Shown here in pieces: positions 6,644 to 7,896 of a DNA stretch of 7,896 bases. Source of the DNA: CAZRDB01 sp964598695 (GTDB taxonomy: Bacteria > Armatimonadota > Zipacnadia > UBA1398); contig CAZRDB010000215.1 of the NCBI GenBank assembly GCA_964598695.1, forward strand, positions 1 through 7,896. Reading direction: 5' to 3'. The notes below the pieces were generated by a model. The model did no database searches. It worked only from the letters and a program-made list of their open reading frames with translations, and was not told where the DNA came from. Position 1 is the stretch's first letter. The number at the start of each line of letters is the position of its first letter. Both the position numbers and the translations under genes were made by a program.

Positions 6644-7039
6644 ATGAGCGATGGACAGCGGCACGACGACCGGACGGTCCGACACGCATCCTCCGCCGAG
6701 ATTGCCGAGGCCGCGCGTCGGCTGCGACAAGCCCAGAGCCCCCCCGAGGCGCTCCTGTGGGAGCGATTGCGTGCCCGCCGGCTGTGCGGCGCCAAGTTCC
6801 GAAGGCAGCACCCCATCGGCCCATGCGTCGTCGACTTCTACTGCCCGGAGGCCCGCCTGGCAGTCGAGGTAGACGGCAGGTTCCACGAGGACCAGCCTGA
6901 GGAGGATGCGCAGCGCGAGCGAGTGCTGGCCGAGGCAGGCATACGGGTGATGCGACTGCCTGCGGCTCTGGTTCTCGCCCGGTTGGACGAGGTGCTCCTG
7001 CGCATCGCGGTCGCCCTCGGTCACGACCCGGCAGACTGA
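6644..7039 (+). CDS. DUF559 endonuclease-fold protein, copy A
   Basis: This encodes a 131-residue protein of the DUF559 group, related to very-short-patch-repair (Vsr) endonucleases and the PD-(D/E)XK nuclease fold. Family blocks are ARRLRQAQSPPEALLWERLR (residues 24-43), KFRRQHPIGPCVVDFYCPEA (51-70), RLAVEVDGRFHED (71-83) and GIRVMRLPAALV (99-110). Candidate catalytic residues are Glu35, Asp64, Glu75 and Asp77 (the E-x-D form of the core motif), with His81 nearby. The length is usual for a stand-alone DUF559 protein, so it looks intact. It presumably cuts or nicks DNA; the target is unknown and there is no methylase beside it. GGAGG at 6632-6636 lies 7 nt before the ATG. Codon use is unlike the neighbours: 6 of 20 arginines are CGA, and ATA, GTA and TTG occur, which suggests transfer. 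It is bounded by R1 and R2. Confidence 0.88.
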   Translation: MSDGQRHDDRTVRHASSAEIAEAARRLRQAQSPPEALLWERLRARRLCGAKFRRQHPIGPCVVDFYCPEARLAVEVDGRFHEDQPEEDAQRERVLAEAGIRVMRLPAALVLARLDEVLLRIAVALGHDPAD

Positions 7040-7050
7040 CGCGACGCCAG

Positions 7051-7125
7051 GGGCTCGGTTGTCCCTCTCCTCTCGAGCGTAGCGAAGAAGGGAGAGGGTG
7101 GCGCGTAGCGCCGGGTGAGGGAATC
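7051..7125 (+). repeat. Direct repeat R2 (75 bp), between the nuclease copies
   Basis: This lies 11 nt after the stop of copy A. It has the same two hairpins as R1 (stem 7063-7098; small hairpin 7100-7112) and T at 7099. It can act as terminator for copy A and as the leader of copy B. Confidence 0.88.
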
Positions 7126-7142
7126 CTACCGGAGGTGCCCGC

Positions 7143-7538
7143 ATGAGCGATGGACAGCGGCACGACGACCGGACGGTCCGACACGCATCCTCCGCCGAGA
7201 TTGCCGAGGCCGCGCGTCGGCTGCGACAAGCCCAGAGCCCCCCCGAGGCGCTCCTGTGGGAGCGATTGCGTGCCCGCCGGCTGTGCGGCGCCAAGTTCCG
7301 AAGGCAGCACCCCATCGGCCCATGCGTCGTCGACTTCTACTGCCCGGAGGCCCGCCTGGCAGTCGAGGTAGACGGCAGGTTCCACGAGGACCAGCCTGAG
7401 GAGGATGCGCAGCGCGAGCGAGTGCTGGCCGAGGCAGGCATACGGGTGATGCGACTGCCTGCGGCTCTGGTTCTCGCCCGGTTGGACGAGGTGCTCCTGC
7501 GCATCGCGGTCGCCCTCGGTCACGACCCGGCAGACTGA
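7143..7538 (+). CDS. DUF559 endonuclease-fold protein, copy B (identical duplicate)
   Basis: This is a second 131-residue DUF559 protein with the same amino-acid sequence as copy A, 499 bp upstream, and by reading also the same nucleotide sequence. The ribosome site is the same (GGAGG, 7 nt before the ATG), as are the candidate catalytic residues (Glu35, Asp64, Glu75, Asp77). No frameshift or stop separates the copies, so both should make the same nuclease-like protein. Such identity means that the duplication is very recent, is kept uniform by recombination, or is an assembly error. It lies between R2 and R3. The gene downstream is an unrelated hydrolase. Confidence 0.88.
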   Translation: MSDGQRHDDRTVRHASSAEIAEAARRLRQAQSPPEALLWERLRARRLCGAKFRRQHPIGPCVVDFYCPEARLAVEVDGRFHEDQPEEDAQRERVLAEAGIRVMRLPAALVLARLDEVLLRIAVALGHDPAD

Positions 7539-7549
7539 CGCGACGCCAG

Positions 7550-7624
7550 GGGCTCGGTTGTCCCTCTCCTCTCGAGCGTAGCGAAGAAGGGAGAGGGTGG
7601 CGCGTAGCGCCGGGTGAGGGAATC
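7550..7624 (+). repeat. Direct repeat R3 (75 bp), downstream of nuclease copy B
   Basis: R3 is identical to R2 (stem 7562-7597, T at 7598) up to GGGAATC, after which the sequence departs from the nuclease leader. The departure point marks the right edge of the duplicated block. It ends 27 nt before the TTG start of the hydrolase gene. Confidence 0.88.
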
Positions 7625-7651
7625 GGGCTTCCCACGAGAGGACCACTGACC

Positions 7652-7896
7652 TTGGAACTCCTGCACGTTCGCACGCACGGGGAGACGGGGCCGGAGATCG
7701 TCGTGCTCCACGGCGGTCCCGCGGCGGTGGGTAACGCCGCACCGATCGCCCGGGGCCTGGCCGACGCGTTCCGCGTCCTCGAGCCGTGGCAGCGCCGCAG
7801 CGGCGCCGTTCCGCTCACCGTGGCGAGCCACGTGGCCGACCTCGACGAGGTGATCGCCTGGCACTGCGACGAGCCGCCGGCTCTCGTCGGGGAGTC
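7652..7896 (+). CDS. Alpha/beta hydrolase, N-terminal part (cut by the window end)
   Basis: The first 81 codons of an alpha/beta hydrolase-fold protein are present. The TTG at 7652 is chosen as start because GAGAGGA (7636-7642) lies 9 nt upstream and no in-frame ATG is available before the fold begins. Residues 17-23 (VVLHGGP) are the first core strand and the oxyanion-hole turn. VASHVADLDEVIAWH (57-71) is the helix before the nucleophile elbow, and PALVGE (76-81) leads into an incomplete TC- codon that must be serine, the likely nucleophile of a G-x-S-x-G elbow. Such proteins act on esters, amides or peptides; proline-iminopeptidase-like or esterase-like enzymes share the HGGP turn, but the substrate cannot be told. 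The acid and histidine of the triad lie outside the window. Confidence 0.8.
   Translation, partial: MELLHVRTHGETGPEIVVLHGGPAAVGNAAPIARGLADAFRVLEPWQRRSGAVPLTVASHVADLDEVIAWHCDEPPALVGE

Larger units (their letters stand above)
6552..7549 (+). mobile_element. Tandem duplication (2 x 499 bp) of a REP-flanked DUF559 gene; putative mobile or amplified unit
   Basis: Positions 6552-7050 and 7051-7549 are the same 499-bp block (repeat R plus nuclease gene) head to tail; a third R follows at 7550-7624. By eye the only difference is G6600/T7099. No transposase, integrase or target-site duplication is visible, so calling it mobile is an inference from the repeat-bounded gene, its unusual codon use and the family of similar hairpins around it. 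Unequal recombination between R copies would equally explain the tandem state, and collapse or duplication during assembly is a live alternative. Confidence 0.5.

Noticed and set aside
6616..6900. 94-residue plus-strand frame starting in the nuclease leader (also at 7115-7399)
   Set aside because: It overlaps the DUF559 gene in another frame. The DUF559 frame has the family motifs and the well-placed Shine-Dalgarno.
6644..7538. Restriction-modification or toxin-antitoxin pair formed by the two small genes
   Set aside because: The two proteins are identical copies of one nuclease-fold protein. No methylase, antitoxin or immunity gene lies between or beside them.
6441..7624. CRISPR array
   Set aside because: The repeats are 75-81 bp with internal hairpins. 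One interval is an identical protein-coding gene and others are direct tandem copies without unique spacers. No cas genes are present.
6223..7818. Several long minus-strand frames across the island, repeating motifs such as SLLRYAREER
   Set aside because: The repeated motifs are translations of the hairpin repeats, and the rest is antisense to the DUF559 genes. None resembles a known protein.

Overview
This is a very GC-rich bacterial window with strong Shine-Dalgarno sites. It carries a large secreted, multi-domain carbohydrate-active protein, an archease, a DUF4380 protein and many CCCTCTCC/GGAGAGGG hairpin repeats. That combination suggests an uncultivated environmental lineage of the Planctomycetota, Armatimonadota or Hydrogenedentota kind. 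This is an inference from gene content and style; no rRNA or marker gene is present to settle it.

Layout. Positions 1-45 hold a long hairpin just beyond the end of a minus-strand two-gene unit: archease (1442-1017), then a DUF4380 sugar-mutarotase-fold protein (999-64), 17 nt apart. A 177-nt divergent gap separates these from a plus-strand gene for a small multi-pass membrane protein (1620-1979), which is followed by two perfect hairpins (1996-2051). A third hairpin (2072-2103) buries the Shine-Dalgarno of the next gene. That gene (2111-6361) encodes a 1416-residue protein with a signal peptide, a CBM9-like module set into an N-terminal beta-sandwich, a probable (beta/alpha)8 glycosidase barrel resembling the GH101/GH129/DUF5696 group, and a long beta-rich tail. 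DUF4380 proteins and the large protein both have sugar-related folds, but they lie on opposite strands and no shared pathway can be shown.

From 6375 to 7624 the window becomes an accessory island. It starts with one inverted palindromic repeat, continues with two 80/81-bp tandem copies of a hairpin unit, and then shows an R-gene-R-gene-R structure. There a 131-residue DUF559 (Vsr-like PD-(D/E)XK) endonuclease gene is present twice with a period of exactly 499 bp, each copy bounded by a 75-bp direct repeat (R). Only one base differs in the compared duplicated stretch. The codon use of the nuclease differs from its neighbours. This is the most interesting part: it looks like a REP-type palindromic repeat family linked to a small nuclease, comparable in layout to REP-RAYT systems but without a transposase. 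An assembly artefact cannot be excluded.

The window ends inside an alpha/beta hydrolase gene with a TTG start at 7652, cut off at its probable nucleophile serine, with the last R repeat 27 nt upstream of its start codon.
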